This document shows positions 33,512 to 43,180 of a stretch of 64,000 nucleotides of DNA, piece after piece. Origin of the DNA: JANSWY01 sp965267245. GTDB taxonomy: Bacteria > Bacteroidota > Bacteroidia > Cytophagales > Cyclobacteriaceae. The stretch covers positions 3,100,001 through 3,164,000 of the forward strand of contig OZ253939.1 in NCBI GenBank assembly GCA_965267245.1, written 5' to 3'. The notes under the pieces are model-generated. The model searched no databases. It saw only the letters and a program-made list of their open reading frames with translations, and was not told the origin of the DNA. A program made the translations under genes and the position numbers. Position 1 is the first letter of the stretch, and every line of letters starts with the position of its first letter.

Positions 33512-34996
33512 CTAAATATTTAATAAACTATTTAACTCCCCTTTCCACTTCCCAAACCCATCTGAAATGGATTGATAAGCGGGATCAGGTGTTACTATCT
33601 TCTCTGTTTTATTGCCACTCATCAGGTCTTCTAATGAACCAGCTCCAAGTGTGTGGGCAACTCCTCTTGCCGCTCCCACAGCACCAGTCACTTCCATGAT
33701 TTCGATTTCGGCATTCACCAATGATGAAACTGTATTCGAAAATACATTTGACCTGAAGAGATTGTCATTCCCAACTTTCATCTTGTCAATTGACAGACCC
33801 AGCTCTCTCATGACTTCCATTCCGTAAGCAAATGAGAAAGCGATTCCTTCTAATGCCGCTCTGTATAAATTACCACGATCGTGTCGGTTAAAATCAATAT
33901 TGGATATGGATGAACCAATGTCCTTGTTCTCAAGCATTCTTTCTGCTCCATTACCAAATGGAAAGACCAGCACACCATCACTATTGACAGGAATTTTGCT
34001 CAATTGGTCCTCCATGGCCTCATACCCACTTCCATTGGCCATTTGCTGACGCAACCAGCGGTATTGACTTCCGGACCCATTGATACACAGTAGTACTCCA
34101 ATTCTGTCCAATTGATTGGTATGATTCACATGAGCAAAACTGTTTACCCTGTTTTTGGTATCATAAACCAAATCATCCACCACTCCATAAACCACACCGG
34201 ACGTTCCTCCGGTAGCTGCTATTTCTCCAGGATTTAAAACCCCCAGTGACATGGCATTATTGGGTTGATCCCCGGCTCTGTATCCTACAATTATTCCGGG
34301 TTCAACTCCCAAAGCATTGGCTGCTTCCTCAGTAAGTTTTCCATGCTCAGAAAATGTATCGACAACATTTGGAATGACTTCCTGATTGATACCCATTGCA
34401 TCCAACAGAAAATCAGCTTTGCCTTTCGCTTTAAAGTCCCAAAGAGTTCCTTCTGAAAGAGCACTGGGAGTCGTATTGATTTCTCCTGTTAGTTTTAGGT
34501 TGATGTAATCTCCAGGTAATAAAATTTTGTCTACTTGCTTGAAAACTTCTGGTTCATTTTGCATCACCCAGACCAGCTTTGAAAAGGTGAAGTTCCCTGG
34601 TAGGTTCAGTAATCTTTGCAAGCTCTCATCACTTCCTATCTCGCCTAACACATATTCTCCACTTGGTATCGCTCTGCTATCACACCAAATGATTGATGGT
34701 CTGAGTACCTCATTGTTTTTATCAACCAATACCAAACCATGCATTTGGTAAGAAATACCTATTCCTTTGATTCGCTTTCGATCACTCGCTGAAATATCTG
34801 ATAAGAGCTTTTGTGTTGCTTTTGTCAGGTAATCCCACCACATTTCCGGGTCTTGCTCTGCCCAGCCAGGATGTGGACTATTGATTGCCATTTCCGTGTC
34901 AGGATAATAAACCACTTTTACAGCTTCGTTTTTGTCTATGTCAACAAGTGCTGCTTTTATGGAGGAGCTTCCTATGTCGTAACCAATTGTTAGCAT
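33512..34996 (-). CDS. xylB: Xylulokinase (FGGY family)
   Basis: A 494-residue FGGY kinase with the N-terminal phosphate-binding segment GYDIGSSSIKAALVD, the substrate motif WAEQDPEMWW and the second-domain GGTSGVVYG. It phosphorylates D-xylulose to xylulose 5-phosphate. It is 22 bases upstream of xylA and 20 bases downstream of the SDR gene, so the three probably share a transcript. FGGY kinases differ in sugar specificity; the xylA neighbour supports xylulose. Confidence 0.93.
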   Translation of the reverse strand: MLTIGYDIGSSSIKAALVDIDKNEAVKVVYYPDTEMAINSPHPGWAEQDPEMWWDYLTKATQKLLSDISASDRKRIKGIGISYQMHGLVLVDKNNEVLRPSIIWCDSRAIPSGEYVLGEIGSDESLQRLLNLPGNFTFSKLVWVMQNEPEVFKQVDKILLPGDYINLKLTGEINTTPSALSEGTLWDFKAKGKADFLLDAMGINQEVIPNVVDTFSEHGKLTEEAANALGVEPGIIVGYRAGDQPNNAMSLGVLNPGEIAATGGTSGVVYGVVDDLVYDTKNRVNSFAHVNHTNQLDRIGVLLCINGSGSQYRWLRQQMANGSGYEAMEDQLSKIPVNSDGVLVFPFGNGAERMLENKDIGSSISNIDFNRHDRGNLYRAALEGIAFSFAYGMEVMRELGLSIDKMKVGNDNLFRSNVFSNTVSSLVNAEIEIMEVTGAVGAARGVAHTLGAGSLEDLMSGNKTEKIVTPDPAYQSISDGFGKWKGELNSLLNI

Positions 34997-35016
34997 ACTC
35001 TATTCAAAATTCTTTT

Positions 35017-35826
35017 TTACACACCACTAAATGCCCTGAATCCACCATCAACCGGGATCACAATACCAGTAATAAAACTTGATGCCTCAGATATCAGGAA
35101 CTGCGTAGCACCTACCAGTTCATTCACATCACCAAATCTTCCCATTGGCGTGTGAGCGATTACCTTCTCACTTCTTTCCGTGAGTGAATCGTCATCATTC
35201 AGTAATAATTTCCTGTTTTGGTTGCCAATGAAAAATCCAGGAGCAATTGCATTTACCCTTAATTGATCACCAAATTTTCTCGCCAATTCACAAGCAAACC
35301 ACTTGGTAAACATATCTACTCCTGACTTTGCCATAGAATAACCCATCACTCTGGAAAGTGCCTGATAGTTGGCCATTGAGGTAATATTCACGATACTACC
35401 ACTATTCTTTTCTGCCATGGCTTCTCCAAAAATCTTACTTGGAATGACGGTACCCATCAGATTAAGGTCCATTACCTCTTTGATGGCATCAGTAGAAATT
35501 TCAAAAATGGGTTGATTGGGCAATTGTGTAGCACCAGGAACATTTCCTCCAGCCGCATTGATCAAGGCATCCACTTTGCCGTGTTCGGATAATATTTGAT
35601 CCAACACACTTTTAAGATCAGTTTCTGAAGTCACATCACAGGACAAACCCATCAGGTTATCGCTGGAAAACTCATCCAATAAAGCACTGATTTTTTCCTG
35701 ATTACGAGCCAGCGCTACGATTTGACATTCAGAAGCCATTAGACCTTTCACCAATGCCCGACCTATCATACCTGTGGCGCCTGTAACTACTACTACCTTA
35801 TTTTTGATACTGAATAAATCCATCAA
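35017..35826 (-). CDS. SDR family oxidoreductase, probable fructuronate reductase-type
   Basis: Short-chain dehydrogenase with the cofactor motif TGATGMIGRA (residues 16-25), NAAGGN and the catalytic set Ser in NITSM, then Tyr and Lys in GYSMAKSG. The C-terminus AIAPGFFIGNQNRKLL is like Bacteroidota SDRs annotated as D-mannonate oxidoreductases (fructuronate to mannonate). They are commonly found near uxaC and xylAB genes. That would give a route for glucuronate in addition to galacturonate. A mannonate dehydratase (UxuA) is not in the window, so the substrate call is moderate. Confidence 0.72.
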   Translation of the reverse strand: MMDLFSIKNKVVVVTGATGMIGRALVKGLMASECQIVALARNQEKISALLDEFSSDNLMGLSCDVTSETDLKSVLDQILSEHGKVDALINAAGGNVPGATQLPNQPIFEISTDAIKEVMDLNLMGTVIPSKIFGEAMAEKNSGSIVNITSMANYQALSRVMGYSMAKSGVDMFTKWFACELARKFGDQLRVNAIAPGFFIGNQNRKLLLNDDDSLTERSEKVIAHTPMGRFGDVNELVGATQFLISEASSFITGIVIPVDGGFRAFSGV

Positions 35827-36032
35827 TCTATTAAAGATTGTATCATCAATTGTGATACCTGATTTTATTGTCTATTTCGGAAACAAATTCCTGAATTCGT
35901 TCCTTAAAAAAATTTGACGGAATGAAAGATATCTCGTTTTGAAACACCTCCCAATTTATAAGCCATTTTATACACCAAATAAAGACAAAACTTATCCTAC
36001 GTGCAAGGAAACGCTACGAAATCGATTGCGTT
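35827..36032. promoter_or_regulatory. Gap upstream of SDR-xylB-xylA with operator-like site
   Basis: The gap of 204 bases is AT-rich. At 36,015-36,032, just at the dctM stop, TACGAAATCGATTGCGTT (reverse AACGCAATCGATTTCGTA) agrees at 12 of 18 positions with the sites around lacI, including the AATCGATT centre. The site probably makes this an internal promoter region of the locus, but the same AATCGATT core also occurs by chance in coding DNA nearby. Confidence 0.35.
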
Positions 36033-37326
36033 AATAACCTGTTAGTTCAGGCAACCACAGGCTCAAATCAGGGATCAGCATCACTAAGATCAAGACTATC
36101 AGCATAGTTACGTAAAGCGGCAACATCGGCCGTAAAATCTTTTGAAAAGGTATTCCAGCTACACTGGCGCCTACAAATAACAGGTTTCCAACTGGTGGAG
36201 TACATAAGCCAATACACAGATTGAGGACCATAATAATCCCAAAATGAATTGGGTTGATCCCGAAAGATTGCACAACTGGTAAAAAGATAGGAGTGAATAT
36301 TAATACAGCTGGCGTCATATCCATGAATATGCCAACCAGTAATAAAAGCACATTAATTAGAATAAGAAGCACTACTGGATTATCGGTGAGCACTAACAAA
36401 GACCTGGAAATCGATTGCGGCAGGTCTCCATAGCTCATTACCCAACTCATTGCAGACGAAGTAGCGACTAAAAGCAGTACAATCGCCGTAGTTATACTAC
36501 TTTGAATTAGAATGTGCTTCATCTTTTCTTTAGATAGTTCTCCATAGATCATGGACAGAACCACAGTATATAAAACCGCAATAGCGCTTGCCTCTGTGGC
36601 AGTAAAATAGCCAATGACAATTCCACCCATCACGATGATCAATAGCAACAAACTGGGAAGTGCATCCAGAAAGGTTTTGAAAATCAATTTGAGATCCCAA
36701 TTTTCTCCTCTTGGGTATTTCTTTTTCACAGCATAGAAGTAACTCACCACTATGATTCCCAAACTCAATATCAATCCAGGGATGTATCCTGCCACAAACA
36801 ACGCTCCAATTGAAAGACCACCTGCAGCAAGCGAATAAACAATCAAAACATTACTTGGTGGAATCAATAATCCTGAAGTAGCAGAAGTCACATTGACGGC
36901 TGTCGTATAACCTTTGTCATATCCTTCCTTTTCCATTTTGCCAGAAAGAATAGACCCAACCGCTGAAGCTGCAGCAGCTGCAGAACCAGAAATGGCACCA
37001 AAAAGTGTACAGGCAATAACATTTACAAATATTAACCCTCCTCTTACTGGACCCACCAATGCCTTAGCGAGCGCAATTAAACGGGTGGCAATTCCTCCGC
37101 TATTCATGATCTGCCCGGCTAAAATGAAAAACGGAATGGCTAATAGTGTGAAACTGTCTAAGCCATTGATCATTCTCTGTGATATGGTAGTGACTGTAGA
37201 AACAAACAATACATCAAAAGTCAGTGTAACCAAAGCTGACAGTGTCAAACTAACGGTGATAGGAACACCGATTGCCAAAAGGATAAAAAACGATAATACC
37301 AGTACCAAAATCTCGGTTACACTCAT
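36031..37326 (-). CDS. dctM: TRAP transporter large permease (DctM family)
   Basis: A 431-residue protein with about a dozen hydrophobic helices and typical DctM sequence such as GLDSFTLLAIPFFILAGQIM, PPSNVLIVYS and the Na+-coupled TRAP motif GLCTPPVGNLLFVG. It forms the ion-driven channel of a tripartite ATP-independent periplasmic transporter. Its start overlaps the DctQ gene by 4 bases. Context (uxaC, kduI/kduD) points to a uronate or unsaturated oligouronide substrate. Confidence 0.95.
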   Translation of the reverse strand: MSVTEILVLVLSFFILLAIGVPITVSLTLSALVTLTFDVLFVSTVTTISQRMINGLDSFTLLAIPFFILAGQIMNSGGIATRLIALAKALVGPVRGGLIFVNVIACTLFGAISGSAAAAASAVGSILSGKMEKEGYDKGYTTAVNVTSATSGLLIPPSNVLIVYSLAAGGLSIGALFVAGYIPGLILSLGIIVVSYFYAVKKKYPRGENWDLKLIFKTFLDALPSLLLLIIVMGGIVIGYFTATEASAIAVLYTVVLSMIYGELSKEKMKHILIQSSITTAIVLLLVATSSAMSWVMSYGDLPQSISRSLLVLTDNPVVLLILINVLLLLVGIFMDMTPAVLIFTPIFLPVVQSFGINPIHFGIIMVLNLCIGLCTPPVGNLLFVGASVAGIPFQKILRPMLPLYVTMLIVLILVMLIPDLSLWLPELTGY

Positions 37327-37805
37327 GGTTGTTCCTTTGTTTTTATGGTTTCAATGATATTGAGAATATTATAAAGGATGATCAGTACGCCACTGAAGGG
37401 AAGTGCCAGGTAAATCCAGCCTTTGGGAATCTGCATGACTGATGAAACCTGTCCCAGTTTGAAGGTTACGTAAACAAATCTTACTCCACCAACAATCAAA
37501 ACAAGGATTGCAAAAACAATGATGATCACCTCCACCAAAACAGTAAGCTTCCATTTGTTTTCCTCTTTCAATGAAGCAGATAATACATCAATGGCAATGT
37601 GTTTCCTGAGGCCAAATGCATACGTAGAACCAAAAAGTGTTACCCACATCATGGCATAAACCGTTAGTTCTTCAGTAAATGGGACATTTAGTTCAATTAC
37701 ACGAGCAAATACCTGCAAAAGGGTGCTCAATACCATAATCGACATCAAGACAATCAGGGCATTGGTCAATATTTTATCCAGGAGCTTACGCATCGATATT
37801 CTCAA
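37323..37805 (-). CDS. dctQ: TRAP transporter small permease (DctQ family)
   Basis: A 160-residue protein with four hydrophobic helices and the PFTEELTVYAMMWVTLFGS segment characteristic of DctQ subunits, then RKHIAIDVL. It packs against DctM in the inner membrane. It overlaps dctP upstream by 20 bases and dctM downstream by 4, a translationally coupled arrangement. Confidence 0.93.
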   Translation of the reverse strand: MRISMRKLLDKILTNALIVLMSIMVLSTLLQVFARVIELNVPFTEELTVYAMMWVTLFGSTYAFGLRKHIAIDVLSASLKEENKWKLTVLVEVIIIVFAILVLIVGGVRFVYVTFKLGQVSSVMQIPKGWIYLALPFSGVLIILYNILNIIETIKTKEQP

Positions 37806-38766
37806 TTTTATTGATCAAAACTCTTAATTCTTCGCTTTGCTTGAATTCCTTTCTGATACTCTCTGTACTCTTTCTGAAGGCATCTGCATCTGGCTCAATG
37901 ATTTCAATTCCTGCTTTTTTCACCGCTTCCAAACTGGCCTTTTCAGATTCATCCCAATATTGGCGCTGTGCCACAACAGATTCTTTTGCTGCTTCAGCGA
38001 TCCAGGTTTGTTGTTGAGGTGTTAACCTGTTCCAGACGATCGTGCTCATCACCAGCACATCCGGAACTGAAGTATGTCTATCCAGAGAATAATATTTACA
38101 TGTCTCATAATGTCGGGAAAGGTGAAAAGAAGGCGGATTATTTTCCGCACCGTCTACCACACCTTGTTGAAGAGCAGTGTATAATTCCCCCCATGCAATT
38201 GGAACGGGACTTCCACCCATGGCAGAGATCATTTTATTCGCGGTAATACTTTTCATGACCCGAATTTTCAGTCCTTTGACATCTTCAGGTGTCCTTATTG
38301 CCTTTTTGGTAGTATAGAAACTTCTACTCCCTGCATCATAAAAACAGAGTCCCTTGAGCCAGTACTCTTGACCAGAGTTAAGAATTTCTTCACCTATCGG
38401 CCCATCCTGAACCGTGTTCCTATGATTTTCATCTCTAAACAGGTAGGGTATACTCAGGACTTTATATTGTGGAGCAAAACTTTCCATTACTGCCGCTGAT
38501 ACTTTGGTGATCCCCAAGCTGCCAATCTGCAAAAGTTCCAGACATTGGTTTTCAGAACCAAGCTGACCATTAGCATAGATCTGTATGGTCAATTCACCAT
38601 TGGATTTTTTCCGCACCCTTTCGGCAAAGTCAAGCATGCCTTTATGTACAGAATGATCTTCACTTAGGGCATGCGCCAATTTTATCTCAGAAATCCCCTG
38701 ATTGCTTTGGCATCCCTGTAGGAAAAAAATTGAAATAAGCATTACCGGAAATATCAATAGCCTCAT
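37786..38766 (-). CDS. dctP: TRAP transporter solute-binding lipoprotein (DctP family)
   Basis: A lipoprotein signal with lipobox LQGC (cysteine at residue 19) shows the binding protein is tethered in the periplasm. The DctP fold is shown by LAHALSEDHSVHKG, GLKIRVM with the conserved substrate-binding Arg, and GVVDGAENNPPSF. Family members with this Arg bind carboxylates, including hexuronates. It is 29 bases downstream of uxaC and starts the coupled dctPQM cluster. Confidence 0.93.
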   Translation of the reverse strand: MRLLIFPVMLISIFFLQGCQSNQGISEIKLAHALSEDHSVHKGMLDFAERVRKKSNGELTIQIYANGQLGSENQCLELLQIGSLGITKVSAAVMESFAPQYKVLSIPYLFRDENHRNTVQDGPIGEEILNSGQEYWLKGLCFYDAGSRSFYTTKKAIRTPEDVKGLKIRVMKSITANKMISAMGGSPVPIAWGELYTALQQGVVDGAENNPPSFHLSRHYETCKYYSLDRHTSVPDVLVMSTIVWNRLTPQQQTWIAEAAKESVVAQRQYWDESEKASLEAVKKAGIEIIEPDADAFRKSTESIRKEFKQSEELRVLINKIENIDA

Positions 38767-38795
38767 GTAGTTCCAATATTTTGATCAATCCTTCA

Positions 38796-40196
38796 TTAAA
38801 AATTAAAATACTCTTTCGCGTTATCATAACAAATGTTTTGGATCATTCCCCCTAACCATTTTGTATCATTCGGAAGCTCTCCATTGACCACATCTTTTCC
38901 GATCATGTTGCAAAGAATTCGTCTAAAATACTCATGTCTTGGATAGGATAAAAAGCTCCTGCTATCTGTCAGCATACCCACGAACCGACTTAACAATCCC
39001 ATATTTGCCAATGCATTCATTTGCTTTTCCATTCCATCTTTCTGATCCAAAAACCACCATGCCGAACCATATTGCATTTTTCCAGCGACAGAACCATCAT
39101 TGAAATTACCAATCATGGTAGCCATAGCTTCATTGTCAGCAGGGTTCAGATTGTATAAAATGGTTTTAGCCAGTTCATCTGTGGTGTCAAGACTATCCAG
39201 GAATCTGCTCAAGGCTTTCACCTGTGAAAAATCACCAATAGAATCATATCCCGTATCTGGTCCCAGTATTCTCATCATTCTGCTATTGTTATTGCGAATA
39301 GCTCCCAAATGGAATTGCTGTGTCCAACCTTTTGAACTGTACATTTTGCACAACTCAAATAAAACTGCCATTTGAAATACCTGAAAATCTGCTTCACTTG
39401 CCGATTGACCTGATAATACGGATTTCAGAATCTTGTCTGCCTGGGATGGAGAATGATCTACGTTGTACAACTGGTCAATTCCATGATCAGAAAGCTTACA
39501 ACCATTGGATTCAAAATAATCTATCCTGTTTTTAGCTGCTGCGATAAGATCATCAAATGAATTAATCTTTGACCCGGTTACTCCTTCTAGTTTCTCTATG
39601 TAAGCAATATAGGCTCCACTGTCTTTGACAGCATATAATTTATCTGGCCTGAAGGTTGGCAGCAACTTAATTTCAAATCCATCATGAAGTACCTTTTGGT
39701 GATATTCAAGTGAATCTGTTGGATCATCGGTGCTACACACTACCTTAACATTCATTTTCCGAAGAAGTCCTTTACAAGAGTATTCTTGTGAATTGAGAAG
39801 CCTTTTAGTTTCCGCAAAGACCTCTTCTCCGGTAGTACTATCCAGTATCTTCTCAATACCAAAATACCTCTTTAGCTCGAGGTGTGTCCAGTGATATAAT
39901 GGATTCCTAAAAGTAAACGGGACTGTTTCAGCCCACTTCTGGAATTTTTCCTGGTCTGATTTATCTCCGGTGATAAAGGACTCATCTACCCCGTTAGTCC
40001 GCATTGCCCGCCACTTGTAATGATCTCCTTCTAGCCAGGCCTCTGAGATATTATTGAATACCCGATCATTGGCTATATCATCTGGAGGCAGGTGACAGTG
40101 GTAATCAATGATTGGCATTTCCCGAGCGTAATCATGATACAATTCCTCTGAGACACTGTTCTCTAACAAAAAGTCTTCTGTTAAAAATTTTTTCAT
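38796..40196 (-). CDS. uxaC: Glucuronate/galacturonate isomerase
   Basis: A 466-residue amidohydrolase-superfamily enzyme with the metal motif IDYHCHLPP (residues 30-38), VCSTDDPTD and a C-terminal SYPRHEYFRRILCNMIG. It converts D-galacturonate to D-tagaturonate and D-glucuronate to D-fructuronate, the first cytoplasmic step here. It lies 93 bases after kduD and 29 before dctP. Length is the family norm. Confidence 0.96.
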   Translation of the reverse strand: MKKFLTEDFLLENSVSEELYHDYAREMPIIDYHCHLPPDDIANDRVFNNISEAWLEGDHYKWRAMRTNGVDESFITGDKSDQEKFQKWAETVPFTFRNPLYHWTHLELKRYFGIEKILDSTTGEEVFAETKRLLNSQEYSCKGLLRKMNVKVVCSTDDPTDSLEYHQKVLHDGFEIKLLPTFRPDKLYAVKDSGAYIAYIEKLEGVTGSKINSFDDLIAAAKNRIDYFESNGCKLSDHGIDQLYNVDHSPSQADKILKSVLSGQSASEADFQVFQMAVLFELCKMYSSKGWTQQFHLGAIRNNNSRMMRILGPDTGYDSIGDFSQVKALSRFLDSLDTTDELAKTILYNLNPADNEAMATMIGNFNDGSVAGKMQYGSAWWFLDQKDGMEKQMNALANMGLLSRFVGMLTDSRSFLSYPRHEYFRRILCNMIGKDVVNGELPNDTKWLGGMIQNICYDNAKEYFNF

Positions 40197-40289
40197 CTAC
40201 ATATTTTAATAGTTGAAAGAAATGAGGATGCAGTTTTAGATTGATGAAGATATTCGAGAACCAAACCACAACCTCATTCTTCGCTTATG

Positions 40290-41060
40290 TTATTTACCCA
40301 TCCATCCGCCATCAACAGTGACAATGGATCCATTCATATATTTTGAAGCATCACTTGCCAAAAAGACAACCGGTGCTTTGAAATCATCTGGCTCACCCCA
40401 TCTCCCCTGAGGAATTCTGGCCAGTATAGCCTCACTTCTATTGGGATCCTCCCGCAAAGCCTGTGTGTTATCCGTAGCAATATACCCCGGTGCTATGGCA
40501 TTCACATTTACTCCTTTTGAGGCCCATTCATTAGATAGGGCCATGGTCAATTGACCAATAGCTCCTTTACTCGCAGCATACCCCGGAACGGTGATCCCTC
40601 CCTGGAAAGTCAATAGAGACGCAGTGAAAATGATTTTACCACTCCCTCTACTCACCATTTCTTTCCCAATTTCTCGGGACAACACAAATTGCGCATTGAG
40701 ATTCACTTCTATGACTGTGTCCCAATAATCATCCGGATGTTCCGCTGCTGGTTTCCTGAGAATCGTCCCAGCATTATTGACCAAAATATCAATGGTACTA
40801 TTTTCTTGTTTCACTTTTTCAATAAAGGCATACAAAGACTTTCGATCTGAAAAATCAGCCTGATAAGCTTTGAAGGATTTTCCTAACGCGTGAACGGATT
40901 TCTCGACATCACTTCCTGATAACTCGAGAGAAGCGGAGACACCAATGATATCAGCTCCAGCTTCCGCCAGGGCCTCTGCCATCGCTTTACCAATTCCTCT
41001 TTTACAACCTGTTACCAGAGCAGTATTACCATCAAGCTTAAATTGGTCGAGTACACCCAT
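40290..41060 (-). CDS. kduD: 2-deoxy-D-gluconate 3-dehydrogenase / 2,5-diketo-3-deoxygluconate reductase (SDR)
   Basis: A 256-residue SDR with TGCKRGIGKAMAEAL (residues 17-31), the NNAGT motif, and catalytic Ser in TASLL with Tyr/Lys in GYAASKG. The C-terminal NAIAPGYIATDNTQAL is typical of KduD. It reduces the product of KduI (2,5-diketo-3-deoxygluconate) to 2-keto-3-deoxygluconate. The start shares one base with the kduI stop, so the pair is coupled. Confidence 0.92.
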   Translation of the reverse strand: MGVLDQFKLDGNTALVTGCKRGIGKAMAEALAEAGADIIGVSASLELSGSDVEKSVHALGKSFKAYQADFSDRKSLYAFIEKVKQENSTIDILVNNAGTILRKPAAEHPDDYWDTVIEVNLNAQFVLSREIGKEMVSRGSGKIIFTASLLTFQGGITVPGYAASKGAIGQLTMALSNEWASKGVNVNAIAPGYIATDNTQALREDPNRSEAILARIPQGRWGEPDDFKAPVVFLASDASKYMNGSIVTVDGGWMGK

Positions 41061-41896
41061 TACCTAACGTCTGTTAAATTCTCACCATCCATATCCGTAA
41101 AGGCCTGATTCTCTCCGGCCATGCCCCAGATAAAAGAATAAGCAGAGGTTCCAGCTCCTGCATGAATTGACCATTCCGGAGAAATGACCGCCTGCTTGTT
41201 GTGCATCGCGAGGTGTCTGGTTTCTTGTGGATGCCCCATAAAATGCATCACTATCTGATCTTCCGGTAAATCAAAATAGAAGTATACTTCCATTCTCCTT
41301 AGATGTGTATGAGGTGGAAATGTATTCCAGATACTACCAGTTGCCAATGTAGTGAACCCCATTACCAATTGGCAACTCTGAATTCCTCCTTCATGGATAA
41401 ACTGATAAATGGTTCGTTCATTACAATTTTCTTTGGACCCAAGATTTACTTCATTGGCATCTGCCAAAGTTGCTTTTATGGTAGGGTACTCTTTGTGCGC
41501 CGGACAGGAATTGATATAAAATTCAGCAGGTTTTGAAGCATCAGCACTTGAGAATTTCACACTCTTAGCGCCTTTACCTACATAAATACATTCCTTATTT
41601 CCGATCTCAAAAGACGAACCATCTACTTCAACTGTTCCAGTATTTCCCACATTTATAACACCAAGTTCTCTTCTTTCAAGAAAATAATTAGCCTTGGTAA
41701 CGTCCTCAAACACTGGTAAGGAAATAGTTGTATTTGTTGGAACTATACCAATGGTCATCATCCTGTCATACATGGAATAGACTGAGGTGATTTCTCCTGA
41801 TTTCAGCACTTTCTCAATTAGGAATTCTTCTCTAATGTCTTTTGTGGTATATGATTTTAATGCCTCCGGACTAATGGCATATCTAACTTCACTCAT
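41060..41896 (-). CDS. kduI: 5-keto-4-deoxyuronate isomerase
   Basis: A 278-residue cupin-type isomerase; the zinc site is visible as FPPHTHLRRMEVYFYF (two His and one Glu). Its N-terminus EVRYAISPEALKSYTTKDIR is typical for KduI. It acts on the 4-deoxy-5-keto-uronate formed after unsaturated galacturonate release, and feeds KduD, with which it shares a base. The presence of kduI and kduD with a GH105 implies breakdown of lyase products. Confidence 0.96.
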   Translation of the reverse strand: MSEVRYAISPEALKSYTTKDIREEFLIEKVLKSGEITSVYSMYDRMMTIGIVPTNTTISLPVFEDVTKANYFLERRELGVINVGNTGTVEVDGSSFEIGNKECIYVGKGAKSVKFSSADASKPAEFYINSCPAHKEYPTIKATLADANEVNLGSKENCNERTIYQFIHEGGIQSCQLVMGFTTLATGSIWNTFPPHTHLRRMEVYFYFDLPEDQIVMHFMGHPQETRHLAMHNKQAVISPEWSIHAGAGTSAYSFIWGMAGENQAFTDMDGENLTDVR

Positions 41897-41935
41897 TATT
41901 AAAATTCAATCTTTTGTATTGGTTAAAAATCTATA

Positions 41936-43180
41936 TTATTTACTGTCTAAGGTCTCCAATTCAAGAGAGGCCATGATAAAAGGACCTATACCCTTTGCAT
42001 CGTTATCACGCTTTGGCTCATTGATGTAGTATTCATACGTCCCATCCCGATATGGATCTCCGCCTAAACCTGCTACTGCACAAACATCAGTCAGGCTGAT
42101 GGTTCCATCTTTTTCTTCTCTAATAAACCGATCCAGAATTGCCTGATAGCCAGTTTTGGCAATTGGTAAGTACGATTCATCAAGATACCCATTCTTCACC
42201 GCTTTTGTTAAGAATAAAACAAACATGCAGGACGCTGAAGACTCCAGATAATTACCTTCTCTACCACCCTGATCAATCACTTGCCACCATAAACCTGATT
42301 CTGGATCCTGGTATTTTTTAATGGACACAGCCAGATTATTGACTACTGTCAAAACCTTATCTCTATCCGGATGATCTACAGGCATAAAGTCTAGTACATC
42401 AACAGCCGCCATCGATAACCACCCCATTGCTCTACCCCAAAAATGTTTAGAGAGGCCCGTTTTAGGATCAGACCAGCGTTGCTCACGACTTTCATCCCAA
42501 CCATGATAAAAGGCTTGTTTCTCTTCATCCCAGGTGTACTTATTGATCAGGTAAAACTGATTGGCGACATCTGCGAATAATTCAGGTTCATTGAATTCAG
42601 CAGCATACTGAGCAAGAAACGGACTTCCCATGTAGAGTCCATCCAACCACATTTGTGATGGATACCTTTTCTTATGCCAGAAACCACCTTCTGATGTCCT
42701 GGGATGTTCACGCATCTGCTGCCTTAAGGTGTCAATAGCCATCTTATAATTTTCCTGATTGGTCTCTTTGTAAAGCTCAATCAGAAACTTTCCAGGGTTG
42801 ACTCTGTCGATGTTATAAATCTTCTTGCTGTATGTCAGGATTTCTCCCTGGTCATTGACCATAGTGTCAGCAAATTCTTTGATGTAATCGAAATACTTCT
42901 GTTCTCCGGTATGCTCCCACACTTTTTCAACCGAAGTGCAGACCAGACCATGCGTATATTCCCATTTAGGCTTGCTTCGGAAATCGATCATCCAACCTTC
43001 AGGGTTCCTTTTCATCTCTGAATCAGCCATCCATTGAGAATAGGGCAGTTTTTCTGTATTTATTGGATCTGAAACTAAATTGTTAGATTTCTTTGACTCA
43101 CCACAAGAGGTCAGGACACCTGTTATGATCAGAAATACCCAAAATTTCATTCCATTCGTATTAGTCTTCATGCTCCTCAT
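41936..43180 (-). CDS. GH88/GH105 unsaturated uronyl hydrolase, lipoprotein
   Basis: A lipoprotein signal peptide with TSCG lipobox (Cys at residue 27) anchors the enzyme to the envelope. The (alpha/alpha)6 barrel of GH88/GH105 is shown by MWLDGLYMGSPFLAQ (catalytic Asp), HGWDESREQRW and HFWGRAMGWLSMA. The family hydrates and splits unsaturated uronic residues (4,5-unsaturated galacturonyl) from pectin or rhamnogalacturonan oligosaccharides; GH105 is favoured. The start at 43,180 overlaps the GH43 stop by 4 bases (ATGA). Confidence 0.9.
   Translation of the reverse strand: MRSMKTNTNGMKFWVFLIITGVLTSCGESKKSNNLVSDPINTEKLPYSQWMADSEMKRNPEGWMIDFRSKPKWEYTHGLVCTSVEKVWEHTGEQKYFDYIKEFADTMVNDQGEILTYSKKIYNIDRVNPGKFLIELYKETNQENYKMAIDTLRQQMREHPRTSEGGFWHKKRYPSQMWLDGLYMGSPFLAQYAAEFNEPELFADVANQFYLINKYTWDEEKQAFYHGWDESREQRWSDPKTGLSKHFWGRAMGWLSMAAVDVLDFMPVDHPDRDKVLTVVNNLAVSIKKYQDPESGLWWQVIDQGGREGNYLESSASCMFVLFLTKAVKNGYLDESYLPIAKTGYQAILDRFIREEKDGTISLTDVCAVAGLGGDPYRDGTYEYYINEPKRDNDAKGIGPFIMASLELETLDSK

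Noticed and set aside
36407..36420. Additional AATCGATTGCG site within dctM
   Set aside because: It is inside coding sequence with no promoter nearby; the short core is expected by chance in AT-rich DNA.
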